DNA from: Malikia sp.
GTDB taxonomy: Bacteria; Pseudomonadota; Gammaproteobacteria; Burkholderiales; Burkholderiaceae_C
Assembly (NCBI RefSeq): GCF_028687635.1
Contig: NZ_JAQTZS010000004.1
Coordinates: forward strand, 164,215-228,214
DNA: 64,000 nt
Reading direction: 5' to 3'
Part shown: positions 24,212 to 32,790 of the stretch, one piece after another
Layout of the letters: the number at the start of each line of letters is the position of its first letter
How positions within the stretch are numbered: the stretch's first letter is position 1
Program-made: the position numbers and the translations under genes
The notes under the pieces: generated by a model
The model's database searches: none
What the model was told of the DNA's origin: nothing
Seen by the model: only the letters and a program-made list of their open reading frames with translations

Positions 24212-25045
24212 ATGAGAATTCTTCTTTGTAACGACGATGGTTACCAGGCTGCTGGCATCAGCGCCTTGTACGAGGTGCTGGCCTCCTTTGCCGAGGTCGA
24301 TGTGGTCGCGCCCGAGCAGAACAACAGCGCCAAATCCAATGCGCTGACGCTGCACACCCCGCTCTATGTGCAGCGCGCGCCCAACGGCTTTCGCCATGTC
24401 AACGGCACGCCGGCCGACTGCGTCCATATCGCGCTGACCGGCCTGCTCGGCTACCGGCCCGATCTGGTGGTCTCGGGCATCAACAACGGCGCCAACATGG
24501 GGGACGACACGATCTACTCGGGCACGGTTGGCGCCGCCATGGAGGGCTATCTGTTTGGCGTGCCGGCGATCGCCTTTTCACAGGTCGAGCGGGCCTGGGC
24601 GCATCTGGAGGCGGCCGCCGAGCGCGCGCGCGAACTGGTGCAATCGCTGGAGCCGTCCATCGCGGCGCTGAGCCGGCAGGCGCAGGCCGACGCGGCGCCA
24701 GGAGCGGGCCAGGGACTCAAGCCCTGGCTGCTCAACGTCAACATTCCCAACCTGCCGCGCGAGCAGATCAAGGGTTTCAAGGTGGCGCGCCTGGGCCGCC
24801 GCCATGCGGCCGAGCCCGTGATCCAGCAGCTCAACCCGCGCGGCGAAACCATGTACTGGATCGGCGCGGCCGGCCCCGCGATGGATGCCAGCGAGGGAAC
24901 GGACTTCCACGCCACCCGCGAGGGCTATGCCTCGCTCACGCCGTTGCAGATCGACCTGACCGACCATGCTCTGCTGCCGTACTGGGCGCAGACAGCGGCC
25001 CGGCTGTCGCGCCTCGACTCGCTGGCACGGGGCGACGCGGCATGA
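24212..25045 (+). CDS. surE: 5'-nucleotidase SurE
   Basis: A 277-residue SurE phosphatase acting on nucleoside monophosphates. The metal site is formed by the N-terminal ILLCNDDG (Asp8/Asp9), the [11 protein letters not shown] loop and the [19 protein letters not shown] segment. [10 protein letters not shown] is also conserved. It is the first gene of surE-pcm-nlpD, the stationary-phase survival cluster, and overlaps pcm by ATGA. It is slightly long at the C-terminus compared with Escherichia coli SurE because of an Ala-rich insert near residues 160-170. Confidence 0.95.
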   Translation: MRILLCNDDGYQAAGISALYEVLASFAEVDVVAPEQNNSAKSNALTLHTPLYVQRAPNGFRHVNGTPADCVHIALTGLLGYRPDLVVSGINNGANMGDDTIYSGTVGAAMEGYLFGVPAIAFSQVERAWAHLEAAAERARELVQSLEPSIAALSRQAQADAAPGAGQGLKPWLLNVNIPNLPREQIKGFKVARLGRRHAAEPVIQQLNPRGETMYWIGAAGPAMDASEGTDFHATREGYASLTPLQIDLTDHALLPYWAQTAARLSRLDSLARGDAA

Positions 25046-25884
25046 ACCCGCACTCAGCGCAGCCCAAGCCCCACAGGCCGGATTCTGTGGCGGCCCCGAC
25101 CCGGCCCAGGCCGGCCTTCCCGGTTCGTCTGGAAGGCATCGGTGCGCCAGGGCCGATAGCCCGGCCGGTGCCGGCCGCCCCGTCGGGCGTGACGACGGCG
25201 GCACGCTACCCGGCGGCGGCATCGGTGCCGACCGGGTTGGGGCTGGATTCCAGCGCCGTGCGCCAGGCCATGGTCACCCGCCTGGCGGCGCAGGGCCTGT
25301 CCCATCCGGCCGTGCTGCAGGCGCTGGCGGCGGTGGAACGGCACCGTTTTGTCGATTCCGCGTTGGTCAACCAGGCTTACGAGGACACCAGCTTGCCGAT
25401 CGGTCTGGGTCAGACCATCTCCAAGCCCAGCGTCGTCGGGCGCATGCTTGAGTTGTTGCTGGAGGGTCGCGCCAGCCCGCCGGGCCGCGTGCTCGAGATC
25501 GGAACCGGTTGCGGTTACCAGTCCGCGTTGCTGGCCCGACTGGTGCGCGAGGTCTACAGCCTGGAGCGTTTGCGCGGCCTGCACGACAAGGCGCGCGACA
25601 ATCTGCGGCCCTTGCGCTTGCACAATGTGCACCTGATACTGGGTGACGGCATGCTGGGCTATCCCCGGGGCGCGGCCTACGACGCGATCCTCTCGGCGGC
25701 CAGTGGCGAGTTCATCCCGCAGGCCTGGCTGGACCAGCTCGCCCTCGGTGGTCGATTGGTCGCACCCGTTGCGCAGGCACCGGGCCGGCAGAGCCTGGTC
25801 GTGGTCGACCGGACCGCCCAGGGCTTTGTCAGGACCGTGCTGGAAGCGGTCCACTTTGTCCCCCTAAAATCCGGGGTTGCCTGA
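25042..25884 (+). CDS. pcm: protein-L-isoaspartate O-methyltransferase
   Basis: A 280-residue protein of which the last 210 or so match PCMT, which methylates isoaspartyl residues for repair. Motifs include the substrate loop [29 protein letters not shown], the SAM-binding [16 protein letters not shown], and the YDAILSAAS region. The first 70 residues form a Pro/Ala-rich extension absent from the Escherichia coli protein but common in this order. The start ATG overlaps the surE stop (ATGA), so translation is coupled. A TAAAAT box at 25865-25870 inside its 3' end could serve nlpD. Confidence 0.93.
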   Translation: MNPHSAQPKPHRPDSVAAPTRPRPAFPVRLEGIGAPGPIARPVPAAPSGVTTAARYPAAASVPTGLGLDSSAVRQAMVTRLAAQGLSHPAVLQALAAVERHRFVDSALVNQAYEDTSLPIGLGQTISKPSVVGRMLELLLEGRASPPGRVLEIGTGCGYQSALLARLVREVYSLERLRGLHDKARDNLRPLRLHNVHLILGDGMLGYPRGAAYDAILSAASGEFIPQAWLDQLALGGRLVAPVAQAPGRQSLVVVDRTAQGFVRTVLEAVHFVPLKSGVA

Positions 25885-25926
25885 CCATGCGGTCGGGCGC
25901 TTCTCATTTCAAGCAGAGGTTTTCCG

Positions 25927-26835
25927 ATGGAGCGAATGGTTCCGCATAGCGGCGCGCTGGCGCCGCAACATGCCGTGATGGCCCGCTGGCCGCTGCAACT
26001 CGCGCTGGCGGCCGGCCTGTCCCTGCTGGCGGCCTGTACCACCACCAGTCTCGACCAGCACGCGCCCGTGACCGACAGGTCTTCCGGCTCCGCGTCTTCT
26101 TCCGTATCTCAGGCCGCGTCCCTGCCGCCGGGCCAGGAAAATGCCGGCAAGCCGGGCTACTACATTGTGCGCCCGGGCGATACGCTCACGCGCATCGGTC
26201 TCGACAGTGGTCAGAGTCCACGCGACCTGGCGCGCTGGAATGCCCTGGAGAATCCCAATCTGATCGAGGTGGGGCAGGTGTTGCGCGTCGTGCCACCGCT
26301 CAAGGAGCCGGCCGTTCCCGCTCCGGGCGTGGTGGCCGTGGCGCCGGCCGCGGATGCGCGCGTCAAGCCTCGCCCGTTGAACGGCAAGGGGACCGAGCCC
26401 GCCGCCAAGTCCGCCAGCGCGGAGCCTGTTGCCAGGTCTGCCGCCGCGAGCGCGCCCGCCAATGGCGAAGAGCTCGGTTTCTCCTGGCCCAACAGCGGCG
26501 CCTTGCTTGATCGCTTCGATGAGACGCGCAACAAGGGGGTCGATATCGCCGGCAAGGCCGGCGATCCGGTGCTGGCGGCCGCCGACGGCCGTGTGGTCTA
26601 CGCCGGCTCGGGCCTGCGCGGCTACGGCAACCTGATCATCCTCAAGCACAACAACACCTACCTGACCGCCTACGCCCACAACCAGATCCTGCTGGTCAAG
26701 GAAGACCAGAACGTGCGCCAGGGCCAGAAGATCGCCGAGATGGGCAGCAGCGACGCCGACCGCGTCAAGCTGCACTTCGAGGTGCGGCGCCAGGGCAAGC
26801 CGGTCGATCCGCTCAAATACCTGCCTTCCCGCTGA
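25927..26835 (+). CDS. nlpD: LysM/M23 lipoprotein NlpD
   Basis: A 302-residue outer-membrane lipoprotein. The lipobox is LSLLAACTT (lipidated Cys near residue 38). A LysM domain (YYIVRPGDTLTRIGLDSG) is near residues 78-120, with a Pro/Ala-rich linker and a C-terminal LytM/M23 domain. In that domain the first zinc-ligand histidine position reads NKGVDIAG, so it is degenerate like Escherichia coli NlpD, an amidase activator rather than a hydrolase. The gene ends PLKYLPSR, the normal C-terminus, so it is intact. AGAGG precedes the ATG. In this gene order rpoS should follow; here a tnpB gene follows within 29 bp. Confidence 0.95.
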   Translation: MERMVPHSGALAPQHAVMARWPLQLALAAGLSLLAACTTTSLDQHAPVTDRSSGSASSSVSQAASLPPGQENAGKPGYYIVRPGDTLTRIGLDSGQSPRDLARWNALENPNLIEVGQVLRVVPPLKEPAVPAPGVVAVAPAADARVKPRPLNGKGTEPAAKSASAEPVARSAAASAPANGEELGFSWPNSGALLDRFDETRNKGVDIAGKAGDPVLAAADGRVVYAGSGLRGYGNLIILKHNNTYLTAYAHNQILLVKEDQNVRQGQKIAEMGSSDADRVKLHFEVRRQGKPVDPLKYLPSR

Positions 26836-26863
26836 AACTGATCCGTTCCGTCAGACTTGCTCA

Positions 26864-26881
26864 TTCATGTGCAAACATGAA
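26864..26881 (-). ncRNA. right-end hairpin of tnpB element 1, likely 3' part of its omega RNA
   Basis: TTCATGT and ACATGAA form a perfect seven-base stem round a four-base loop, and the tnpB stop codon lies inside it. In IS200/IS605 elements the 3' end of tnpB overlaps the right end and is processed into the guide RNA scaffold. The guide would be the adjoining host bases reading toward nlpD. The exact right boundary cannot be fixed by eye. Confidence 0.5.
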
Positions 26882-28067
26882 CAAAGCTGACTTCCTGCTT
26901 CGCCGAGGCCGGTTTCGCCTTGGTCTTGCGACCAAGGCCAGAGCCTTCCTCTCCACAGGCTGACACGGTGGAACTCACCGCCATGTTCTTGAGATTCACT
27001 GCCGCGTTCACGTCGCGGTCGTGGGTGGCGCCACAGTGCGGGCAAGTCCACTCACGCGCCGACAGCGGCAGTTCGTCGAGCTTATGCCCGCAGCCCGAAC
27101 AGGTCTTGCTGCTGGGATACCAGCGATCGGCGACGATCACCTGCCCGCCACGCCTCGCGGCCTTGTAGTCCAGCTGCCGCCGGAACTCGAAGAATCCCAT
27201 GTCGGCAATCGAGCGGGACAGGCGCCGGTTCCTGACCATGCCCTTGACGTTCAGGTCCTCGATGCCGATGGTGTGGAAGCGGCGCGTGAGGTCCGTCGTG
27301 AGCTGATGTAGCGCGTCCGAGCGGATGTTGGCGATACGGGCATGCAACTTCGCCAGCCTGGCCCTGGCCTTCTTTCTATTGGCTGATCCCTTCTGCTTGC
27401 GCGACAGACTCCTGGATAGCTGGCGCAAGCGGTCCAGCAGCGCCTTGTGCGGCTTGGGGCCAGGAATGCTTTCCCCCGTCGAGAGCGTCGCCAACGCCTT
27501 GACACCCAGATCCACACCCACCGCGCCTTGGTTCTCGGCTTGGGGCAGAGGTGAATCGTCCTGGGTATCGACGGCAAGGCTGACAAACCAGCGATTCGCC
27601 ACGCGCGAAACCGTGGCTGACAGGACTTTGCCAGCGAAGCGCAACGCCTCGCGCATCCGTACCCAGCCCAGGTTGGGGATACGGATGCGTGAACCGTCGA
27701 GACCGAACTGGTTGTTGCTGAGCGTGAAGCGGTCGTGCTGGCCTTTCTTGCGAAACTGCGGATACTTGGCACGCCCGGCGAAGAAGTTCTGGAACGCCTG
27801 GCCCAGCTGGATGATCGCCATCTGCGGCGCGTTCTTGGTGACTTCGAGCATCCAGGGAAACTGCTCGCGCTTGACGGAGTTGAGCTGGCGGCGCAAGGCA
27901 GCCTGGGAGGGCTTGGAAAGCGTCGGATCCAGTTTGCAGGCCTCGTACTGGCGCTTCCACTCGGCCAGCGCCCAGTTGTAGGCGAAGCGCGCCACACCCG
28001 CCGCGCGGGCCAGATAGGTGGCCTGTGCGTTGTTCGGATCGAGAGCGATCTGATGCGCGATCAGCAT
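26865..28067 (-). CDS. tnpB: RNA-guided endonuclease TnpB (element 1)
   Basis: A 400-residue TnpB of the IS200/IS605 superfamily. The RuvC active site is complete: Asp186 in GVDLGVKALATLSTG, Glu270 in IGIEDLNVKGM, and Asp350/352 in HDRDVNAAVN. The zinc ribbon cysteines are 323, 326, 342 and 345. No tnpA is adjacent, so it is a tnpB-only (IS1341-like) unit, dependent on a TnpA elsewhere or stranded. It is less GC-rich than its neighbours. It lies between nlpD and rlmD, the slot normally held by rpoS. Family knowledge: TnpB cuts DNA matching its guide RNA next to a short motif, favouring element retention. Confidence 0.93.
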   Translation of the reverse strand: MLIAHQIALDPNNAQATYLARAAGVARFAYNWALAEWKRQYEACKLDPTLSKPSQAALRRQLNSVKREQFPWMLEVTKNAPQMAIIQLGQAFQNFFAGRAKYPQFRKKGQHDRFTLSNNQFGLDGSRIRIPNLGWVRMREALRFAGKVLSATVSRVANRWFVSLAVDTQDDSPLPQAENQGAVGVDLGVKALATLSTGESIPGPKPHKALLDRLRQLSRSLSRKQKGSANRKKARARLAKLHARIANIRSDALHQLTTDLTRRFHTIGIEDLNVKGMVRNRRLSRSIADMGFFEFRRQLDYKAARRGGQVIVADRWYPSSKTCSGCGHKLDELPLSAREWTCPHCGATHDRDVNAAVNLKNMAVSSTVSACGEEGSGLGRKTKAKPASAKQEVSFVHVCT

Positions 28068-28086
28068 GGCGGCATAATTCTGGCAC

Positions 28087-28118
28087 GAACCCGCACGGTT
28101 TGAACCGGGCTGCGGTTC
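28087..28118. repeat. imperfect nested hairpin, candidate left end of tnpB element 1
   Basis: GAACC-C-GCA pairs with TGC-GGTTC, enclosing CGGTT-TG-AACCG. It is 20 bp upstream of the tnpB start, where left-end subterminal hairpins of IS200/IS605 elements lie. The remaining 88 bp to the rlmD start are AT-richer and hold no gene that I can see. Confidence 0.5.
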
Positions 28119-28206
28119 TTCTCGTCATGCCGCTACAGTGCGTGAGCAGGTATGAGCATGAAAGAGAAGAATTGAGCAGATTTTACGGTAACTGAATGAA
28201 ACCCTG

Positions 28207-29679
28207 ATGGAACAAGAAAACCTGCAAGCCGCCGAACCGGCGGACAAGCCCGCGCTGCCCGAGGGCTGGCTCGAAATCACCTCGATGGACCTCGACGCCC
28301 AGGGCGTCGCGCGCAAGCCCGACGGCAAGGTCGTCTTCATCGATGGCGCGCTACCGACCGAGATCGTCAGCGCCCAGACCACGCGCAAGAAGAACCAGTG
28401 GGAGCAGGCGCAGCTGACCGAGATCCACCGCGAGTCCTCGCTGCGCGTGGCGCCGCGCTGTCCGCATTTCGGCCTGCACGCGGGCGCCTGCGGTGGCTGC
28501 AAGATGCAGCACCTGGAGCCGTCGGCCCAGGTCGCGGTCAAGCAGCGCGTGCTGGAGGACAACCTCTGGCACCTGGGCAAGGTCAAGGCCGAGAGCCTGC
28601 TGCGCCCGATCGCCGGTCCGGCCTGGGGCTACCGCTACCGCGCCCGCCTGTCGGTGCGCTACGTGCACAAGAAGGGCGAGGTGCTGGTGGGCTTCCACGA
28701 GCGCAAGAGCCGCTACGTCGCCGACATGCGCGAGTGCCATGTGTTGCCGCCCCATGTCAGCGCCTGGCTGCTGCCGCTGCGCGCATTGATCCACGGCATG
28801 GAGGCGCGCGAGACCTGCCCGCAGATCGAGCTGGCCTGCGGCGACGCGGTTACCGCGCTGGTGCTGCGCCATCTGGAGCCGCTGTCGGCGTCCGACCTGC
28901 TGCTGCTCAGAGAGTTCGCGCTGCGCCACGGCGTGGATGGACAGGTGATCCAATGGTGGCTGCAGCCCAAGGGGCCGGACACCGTGCATCTGCTCGACAC
29001 CGAGCCCGCGCCGGTGCCGCTGGCCTACGCCTTGCCCGATTTCGGCATCGAGATGCCGTTCAAGCCGACCGACTTCACCCAGGTCAACCCGCATATCAAC
29101 CGGGTGCTGGTCGCGCGCGCGCTGCGCCTGCTCGCAGTCCAGCAGGATGAGCGGGTCATCGACTGGTTCTGCGGCCTGGGCAACTTCACGCTGCCGCTGG
29201 CCACCCAGGCCAAGGAGGTGCTGGGCATCGAGGGCAGCGAGGCGCTGGTGGCGCGCTCGCGCCAGAACCTGGAGCGCAACCAGGCCCGGCGCGGCGGCCT
29301 GGCGCCGACAAGTTTCGTCGCGCGCAACCTGTTCGAGATGACGCCCGCCATGCTGGTGGCCGACGGCCACGCCGACAAGTGGCTGGTCGACCCGCCGCGC
29401 GAAGGCGCGTTCGCGCTGTCCAAGGCGCTGGCCGACATCCACCAGGCGCGCATCGGCGCCGAGGGGGCCGAGCCCTTGCCGCCCGAGGCCGAACAGGCCG
29501 CAGGCTGGGTCTTCCCCAAGCGCATCGTCTACGTCAGCTGCAATCCCTCGACGCTGGCGCGCGACGCGGGCCTGCTGGTGCATCAGGCCGGCTACCGCTG
29601 CACGGCGGCGGGCGTGGTCAACATGTTCCCGCACACCGCCCATGTCGAGAGCATCGCGGTGTTCGAGCGCGCCGACTGA
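28207..29679 (+). CDS. rlmD: 23S rRNA (uracil(1939)-C(5))-methyltransferase
   Basis: A 490-residue SAM-dependent RNA methyltransferase. The N-terminal TRAM-like part ([20 protein letters not shown]) is followed by the 4Fe-4S cysteine cluster in [21 protein letters not shown] motifs include [16 protein letters not shown], the catalytic cysteine is in [11 protein letters not shown], and the C-terminal [17 protein letters not shown] is typical. It methylates U1939 of 23S rRNA. In Burkholderiales it is commonly the gene after rpoS. Only a weak ribosome site precedes ATG 28207, perhaps because the tnpB insertion removed the original leader. Confidence 0.94.
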   Translation: MEQENLQAAEPADKPALPEGWLEITSMDLDAQGVARKPDGKVVFIDGALPTEIVSAQTTRKKNQWEQAQLTEIHRESSLRVAPRCPHFGLHAGACGGCKMQHLEPSAQVAVKQRVLEDNLWHLGKVKAESLLRPIAGPAWGYRYRARLSVRYVHKKGEVLVGFHERKSRYVADMRECHVLPPHVSAWLLPLRALIHGMEARETCPQIELACGDAVTALVLRHLEPLSASDLLLLREFALRHGVDGQVIQWWLQPKGPDTVHLLDTEPAPVPLAYALPDFGIEMPFKPTDFTQVNPHINRVLVARALRLLAVQQDERVIDWFCGLGNFTLPLATQAKEVLGIEGSEALVARSRQNLERNQARRGGLAPTSFVARNLFEMTPAMLVADGHADKWLVDPPREGAFALSKALADIHQARIGAEGAEPLPPEAEQAAGWVFPKRIVYVSCNPSTLARDAGLLVHQAGYRCTAAGVVNMFPHTAHVESIAVFERAD

Positions 29680-29746
29680 AGCGCTTCGGGCTTATCGGCG
29701 ATTGCCCGGGCCTGTCACGCGCAGGCTTCTGCTGAGCTGAAAACGG

Positions 29747-29779
29747 AAAAGGCCTGGAGCAAGCTTCCAGGCCTTTTTT
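29747..29779. terminator. bidirectional intrinsic terminator between rlmD and the Bax-inhibitor-1 gene
   Basis: AAAAGGCCTGGA and TCCAGGCCTTTT form a 12-bp stem round a seven-base loop with T-runs on both strands, between convergent genes. Confidence 0.9.
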
Positions 29780-29819
29780 GCTGGGGACCGTCAGGCATTA
29801 GCCAGACGGCAGACCCGGA

Positions 29820-30512
29820 TCAGTCGCGTTCGCCGCCGAAGATGCCCAGCAGCGCCAGCAGGTTCTGGAAGATGTTGAACAGGTTCAGGTAGATCGCCAG
29901 CGTGGCGGTGATGTAGTTGGTCTCGCCGCCGTCGATGATGCGCTTGAGGTCAACCAGCAGGAAGGCGCTGAAGATGGCGATCGCCATCGTGCTGAGCACC
30001 GCCATCAAGGCGCTGCTGCCGACGAAGACGTTGACGATGCCGCCTACCAGCAGCACCAGCACGCCGACGAACAGCCACTTGGACAGGCCTTCGAGGTCAC
30101 GCTTGATCGTGCTCGCCAGGCTGGCCATGACCAGGAACACACCGGCGGTGCCGCCGAAGGCGGTCATGATCAGCTCGCCGCCGTTGCGAAAGCCCAGCAC
30201 ATGGGCGATCATGCGCGACAGCATCAGGCCCATGAAGAAGGTGAAGCCCAGCAGCACGGCCACGCCGGCACCGCTGTGCTTGGTCTTCTCGATCGCGTAC
30301 ATGAAGCCGAAGGCGCCGGCCAGGAACACGATCATGCCCAGACCGCCGCCCAGGTACGCCGTGATGCCGGTCGCCACGCCGATCCAGGCGCCCAGCACGG
30401 TCGGCAGCAGGCTCAGCGCGAGCAGCCAGTAGGTGTTGCGCAGCACCTGATTGCGCTGCGCGCCAGAGACGGCGCCGCCGAAGCGGCCAAAGGTGTCGGG
30501 GTAACGGTTCAT
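29820..30512 (-). CDS. Bax inhibitor-1/YccA family membrane protein
   Basis: About 230 residues with seven hydrophobic segments, the UPF0005/YccA fold. It begins FGGAVSGAQRNQVLRNTYWLLALSLLPTVLGAW and ends INLF-type LAIYLNLFNIFQNLLALLG. In Escherichia coli the relative YccA modulates the FtsH protease; bacterial BI-1 proteins can also act as pH-sensitive calcium leak channels. ATG 30512 fits the family N-terminus. AAGGA lies 13 bases upstream, which is far, so ATG 30551 remains possible. It is a single gene downstream of, and on the same strand as, tonB-exbB-exbD. Confidence 0.92.
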   Translation of the reverse strand: MNRYPDTFGRFGGAVSGAQRNQVLRNTYWLLALSLLPTVLGAWIGVATGITAYLGGGLGMIVFLAGAFGFMYAIEKTKHSGAGVAVLLGFTFFMGLMLSRMIAHVLGFRNGGELIMTAFGGTAGVFLVMASLASTIKRDLEGLSKWLFVGVLVLLVGGIVNVFVGSSALMAVLSTMAIAIFSAFLLVDLKRIIDGGETNYITATLAIYLNLFNIFQNLLALLGIFGGERD

Positions 30513-30575
30513 GGTGGGTGATGGTTCCTTGAAAATGAGGTTGCCACTCATTCTAGGGCAGGTCGCCAGCGGGCG

Positions 30576-30986
30576 TCAGGGCTCGGTGACAAAGCCGAGC
30601 TTGGTGAGGCCCGCGCGCTGTGCCGCCGCCAGCAGCTGCGCGACGCGCTCATAGGGCACCGCCTTGTCGCCCCGTATATGCAGCTCGGGCTGCGGCTGCC
30701 GCAGCGCGGCGGCGGTCAGTCGCTCGCGCAACGCCTCGTCGCTGACCGGCTCGCGGTTCCAGTGGTATTGCCCCTGCGCATCGACCGTGAGGTCGATCGT
30801 GACGGCCTGCCGTTGACTTGGAGACGCCGCTGCCTTGGGCAGGTCCACCTTGACCGCATGGTTGATCACCGGGAGCGTGACGATGAAGACGATCAGCAGC
30901 ACGAGCATCACGTCGATCAGCGGGACCATGTTGATCTCGCCGAGCAGCTGGTCGTCGTCCTGGTCGTCGAATTGGCCGAAAGCCAT
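30576..30986 (-). CDS. exbD: biopolymer transport protein ExbD (TonB system)
   Basis: 136 residues: a short cytoplasmic N-terminus, one membrane helix (INMVPLIDVMLVLLIVFIV) with the essential aspartate in PLID, and a periplasmic domain ending GLTKLGFVT. It forms the energising complex with the ExbB encoded 10 bp upstream and with TonB, driving uptake through TonB-dependent outer-membrane receptors. GAGGAG precedes the ATG. It is last in the tonB-exbB-exbD operon. Confidence 0.93.
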   Translation of the reverse strand: MAFGQFDDQDDDQLLGEINMVPLIDVMLVLLIVFIVTLPVINHAVKVDLPKAAASPSQRQAVTIDLTVDAQGQYHWNREPVSDEALRERLTAAALRQPQPELHIRGDKAVPYERVAQLLAAAQRAGLTKLGFVTEP

Positions 30987-30996
30987 TGCAGTCTCC

Positions 30997-31710
30997 TCAG
31001 TTGCGGACGGCGGGATGGCGGCCGGCCTCGACGCGCGCGCCGGTCACGAAGTAGGCGTGCAGGTCGTGCGCGAAGCGGTTGAGCCGGTGCAGCACGCGCT
31101 TGTTGCCGCGCACCAGCGCGTTGTGGCCCAGCACGGCCGGGATGGCGACCGCCAGCCCGAGCGCGGTCATGATCAGCGCCTCGCCGATCGGGCCGGCGAC
31201 CTGTTCGATGCTGGCCGATCCGCCTTGGCCCAGCGCCATCAGCGCGTGGTAGATGCCCCAGACGGTGCCGAACAGGCCCACGAACGGCGCGGTCGACCCG
31301 ATGGTGGCCAGCAGCGACAGGCGCGACTGCAGCTGCGCCGTGCAGTCGTCGATGGTGTTGCGCAGGGCGCGCGTGATCCATTCGCTGACGTCGACGCTGT
31401 CACGCAGCGGCGCCGGTGACTCGCCGGCCAGATGCAGCAGATGACTGGTGGCATCGCGGCCGGCCTGTGCCAGCAGCCGGAACGGGTTGTCCGCATCGTC
31501 GCCGAGTCTTGCCAGCCCGTCCTGGAAGTCCTGGCCGCGCCAGAATTCCTGGCAGCGCGCCGTCCGCGCGCGCAGCCGCCTGAGGTCGAGCAGCTTGACG
31601 ATGATCACGATCCAGCTCGCGATCGACATGGCCAGCAGCGCGAGCGCGACCGCCAGCGTGACCCAGTCGCCCTGTTGCCAGACATGGGCCAATCCGAATT
31701 TGCTTTCCAT
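30997..31710 (-). CDS. exbB: proton channel protein ExbB (TonB system)
   Basis: A 237-residue protein with three membrane segments: WVTLAVALALLAMSIASWIVIIV near the N-terminus, then TIGSTAPFVGLFGTVWGIYHAL and a third around EALIMTALGLAVAIPAVLGHN. This is the ExbB arrangement. It lies 9 bp downstream of tonB and 10 bp upstream of exbD, so the three are one operon. GGAG precedes the ATG at a good distance. It is clearly distinct from the other ExbB-like gene at 16927-17565. Confidence 0.93.
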   Translation of the reverse strand: MESKFGLAHVWQQGDWVTLAVALALLAMSIASWIVIIVKLLDLRRLRARTARCQEFWRGQDFQDGLARLGDDADNPFRLLAQAGRDATSHLLHLAGESPAPLRDSVDVSEWITRALRNTIDDCTAQLQSRLSLLATIGSTAPFVGLFGTVWGIYHALMALGQGGSASIEQVAGPIGEALIMTALGLAVAIPAVLGHNALVRGNKRVLHRLNRFAHDLHAYFVTGARVEAGRHPAVRN

Positions 31711-31719
31711 ATGGTGTTT

Positions 31720-32565
31720 CTACTCCAGCACGAACTGTAACGGCACCTCGGTCCACATGGCTTCGGGCAAGCCCGCGCGCTTGCCCGGCACGAAGCGCCA
31801 GCGCTGCACCGCCTGCAGCGCGGCGCGATCGAGCCGGTCGAAGCCGCTGCCGCGCCCGATCTCGACCTTGGCCGGCCGGCCGTCGGCCTCGACCCAGACC
31901 CGCAGCATCACCTGGCCTTGCTCGCCCAGGCGGCGGCTCATCGGGGGGTAGGCTGGCCTCGGATTGTCGAGGTAGTCAGCGCTTGAATCGGGCCGCTCGA
32001 TTCGGGTCGCAGCGGAGGCTGGCGCCTGTCCAACGGCGGTTCTCTGTCCATGGCCGGACTCCTGATCTGTTGGCCTGTGCAGGGTTGCTGCTGCGGCCTG
32101 CTGCGCTGTCGATGGGGACGCAGCCACGGTGTTGGCCTTACTTGCCGCGTCCAGGCTGGCGGCGGCTGGTTGAGAGGGTGCGGCAGCAAGAGCAGGCGTC
32201 ACATCCGGGCTGGCGCTGGCTGGCTGCGGCTGGGAGGAGGTCCGAGCGGTGGCCATGGCAGGAGCCGGGTGTGAGGCCCGGTCAGCCGCTGGCACTGGCC
32301 TAGTGTTGCGGCCTGCAGGCAGCACGGCAGCCGCTGCCACCGTGGCTGGCGCCAGCACGCTGACTTCGATCAGAGCAGGGCGTGGTGCCGGCAACGGGGT
32401 GCGCGCAGGCTGGCCGTTCCAAAGCAGGCCCAGCAGCAGGGCATGCACCGACAGCACAGCCAGTGTCGTCAGTTGGTTGCGCCTGGCGCGCTTGCTGCCC
32501 AACGCCGCAGCCGGACCGGTCTTGACGAAGTGGGGGCTGGCGGGCAACATGAGCAGGCTGATCAT
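31720..32565 (-). CDS. tonB: energy transducer TonB
   Basis: A 281-residue TonB: an N-terminal membrane anchor (LTTLAVLSVHALLLGLLW) near residues 30-48, a long Pro/Ala/Ser/Gln-rich periplasmic spacer, and the C-terminal TonB fold. The fold contains NPRPAYPPMSRRLGEQGQVMLRV-type sequence, VEIGRGSGFDRLDRAAL and QRWRFVPG. It transmits proton-motive force to outer-membrane receptors. ATG 32565 has GGAG seven bases before it. A tnpB element begins immediately upstream: the nearest hairpin is 17 bp from the tonB start codon, so tonB's native promoter may have been displaced. Confidence 0.93.
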   Translation of the reverse strand: MISLLMLPASPHFVKTGPAAALGSKRARRNQLTTLAVLSVHALLLGLLWNGQPARTPLPAPRPALIEVSVLAPATVAAAAVLPAGRNTRPVPAADRASHPAPAMATARTSSQPQPASASPDVTPALAAAPSQPAAASLDAASKANTVAASPSTAQQAAAATLHRPTDQESGHGQRTAVGQAPASAATRIERPDSSADYLDNPRPAYPPMSRRLGEQGQVMLRVWVEADGRPAKVEIGRGSGFDRLDRAALQAVQRWRFVPGKRAGLPEAMWTEVPLQFVLE

Positions 32566-32581
32566 CAGTAGCTCCGTGAAA

Positions 32582-32628
32582 CCTCCCCCTACAGGGGGAG
32601 GAGGAAAGGAGCGCAGCCGACAGGCTGC
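32582..32628. repeat. two hairpins at the left end of tnpB element 2
   Basis: CCTCCCCC-TACA-GGGGGAGG (32582-32601) is a perfect eight-base stem and GCAGCC-GACA-GGCTGC (32613-32628) a perfect six-base stem. They lie between tonB and the RHH-tnpB pair, as expected for subterminal hairpins recognised by an IS200/IS605 TnpA. The first could also act as a terminator-like block facing either strand, but no T-run follows. Confidence 0.55.
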
Positions 32629-32661
32629 ACATGGGGTTGAGATTGTCGATATAGTATGTGC

Positions 32662-32790
32662 ATGAAGCGCACACATCTTTTCTTGCCAGAGCCAGATCTG
32701 CTGGCTCTTCGCGCCCTGTCCGACAAGACCGGGCTGTCCGTGGCCGAACTGGTCCGCCGCGCCATCGACGAGTACCTCAAGCGCCAATGA
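32662..32790 (+). CDS. ribbon-helix-helix (CopG/Arc-like) small protein
   Basis: A 42-residue protein, MKRTHLFLPEPDLLALRALS then DKTGLSVAELVRRAIDEYLK. It has the beta-helix-helix pattern of the ribbon-helix-helix family, which binds DNA as a dimer through the N-terminal strand. Its TGA overlaps the tnpB ATG (ATGA, 32787-32790), so the two are translationally coupled. An in-frame ATG two codons upstream (32656) is an alternative start. Its likely job is to autoregulate the element or help the TnpB; that is inference. Confidence 0.75.
   Translation: MKRTHLFLPEPDLLALRALSDKTGLSVAELVRRAIDEYLKRQ

Noticed and set aside
26865..28067. TnpB 1 as a nuclease-dead, exapted TldR-type repressor
   Set aside because: All three RuvC residues (Asp186, Glu270, Asp350/352) and the zinc ribbon are intact, so an active nuclease is the simpler reading.
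28087..28118. Hairpin upstream of tnpB 1 as a transcription terminator
   Set aside because: The nested stem is imperfect and not followed by Ts on either strand; its place fits an element end better.
26836..28206. A remnant or pseudogene of rpoS beside tnpB
   Set aside because: I looked on both strands for sigma-70 region 2 or 4 motifs in the flanks and saw none; the leftover DNA is under 140 bp on one side and 29 bp on the other.
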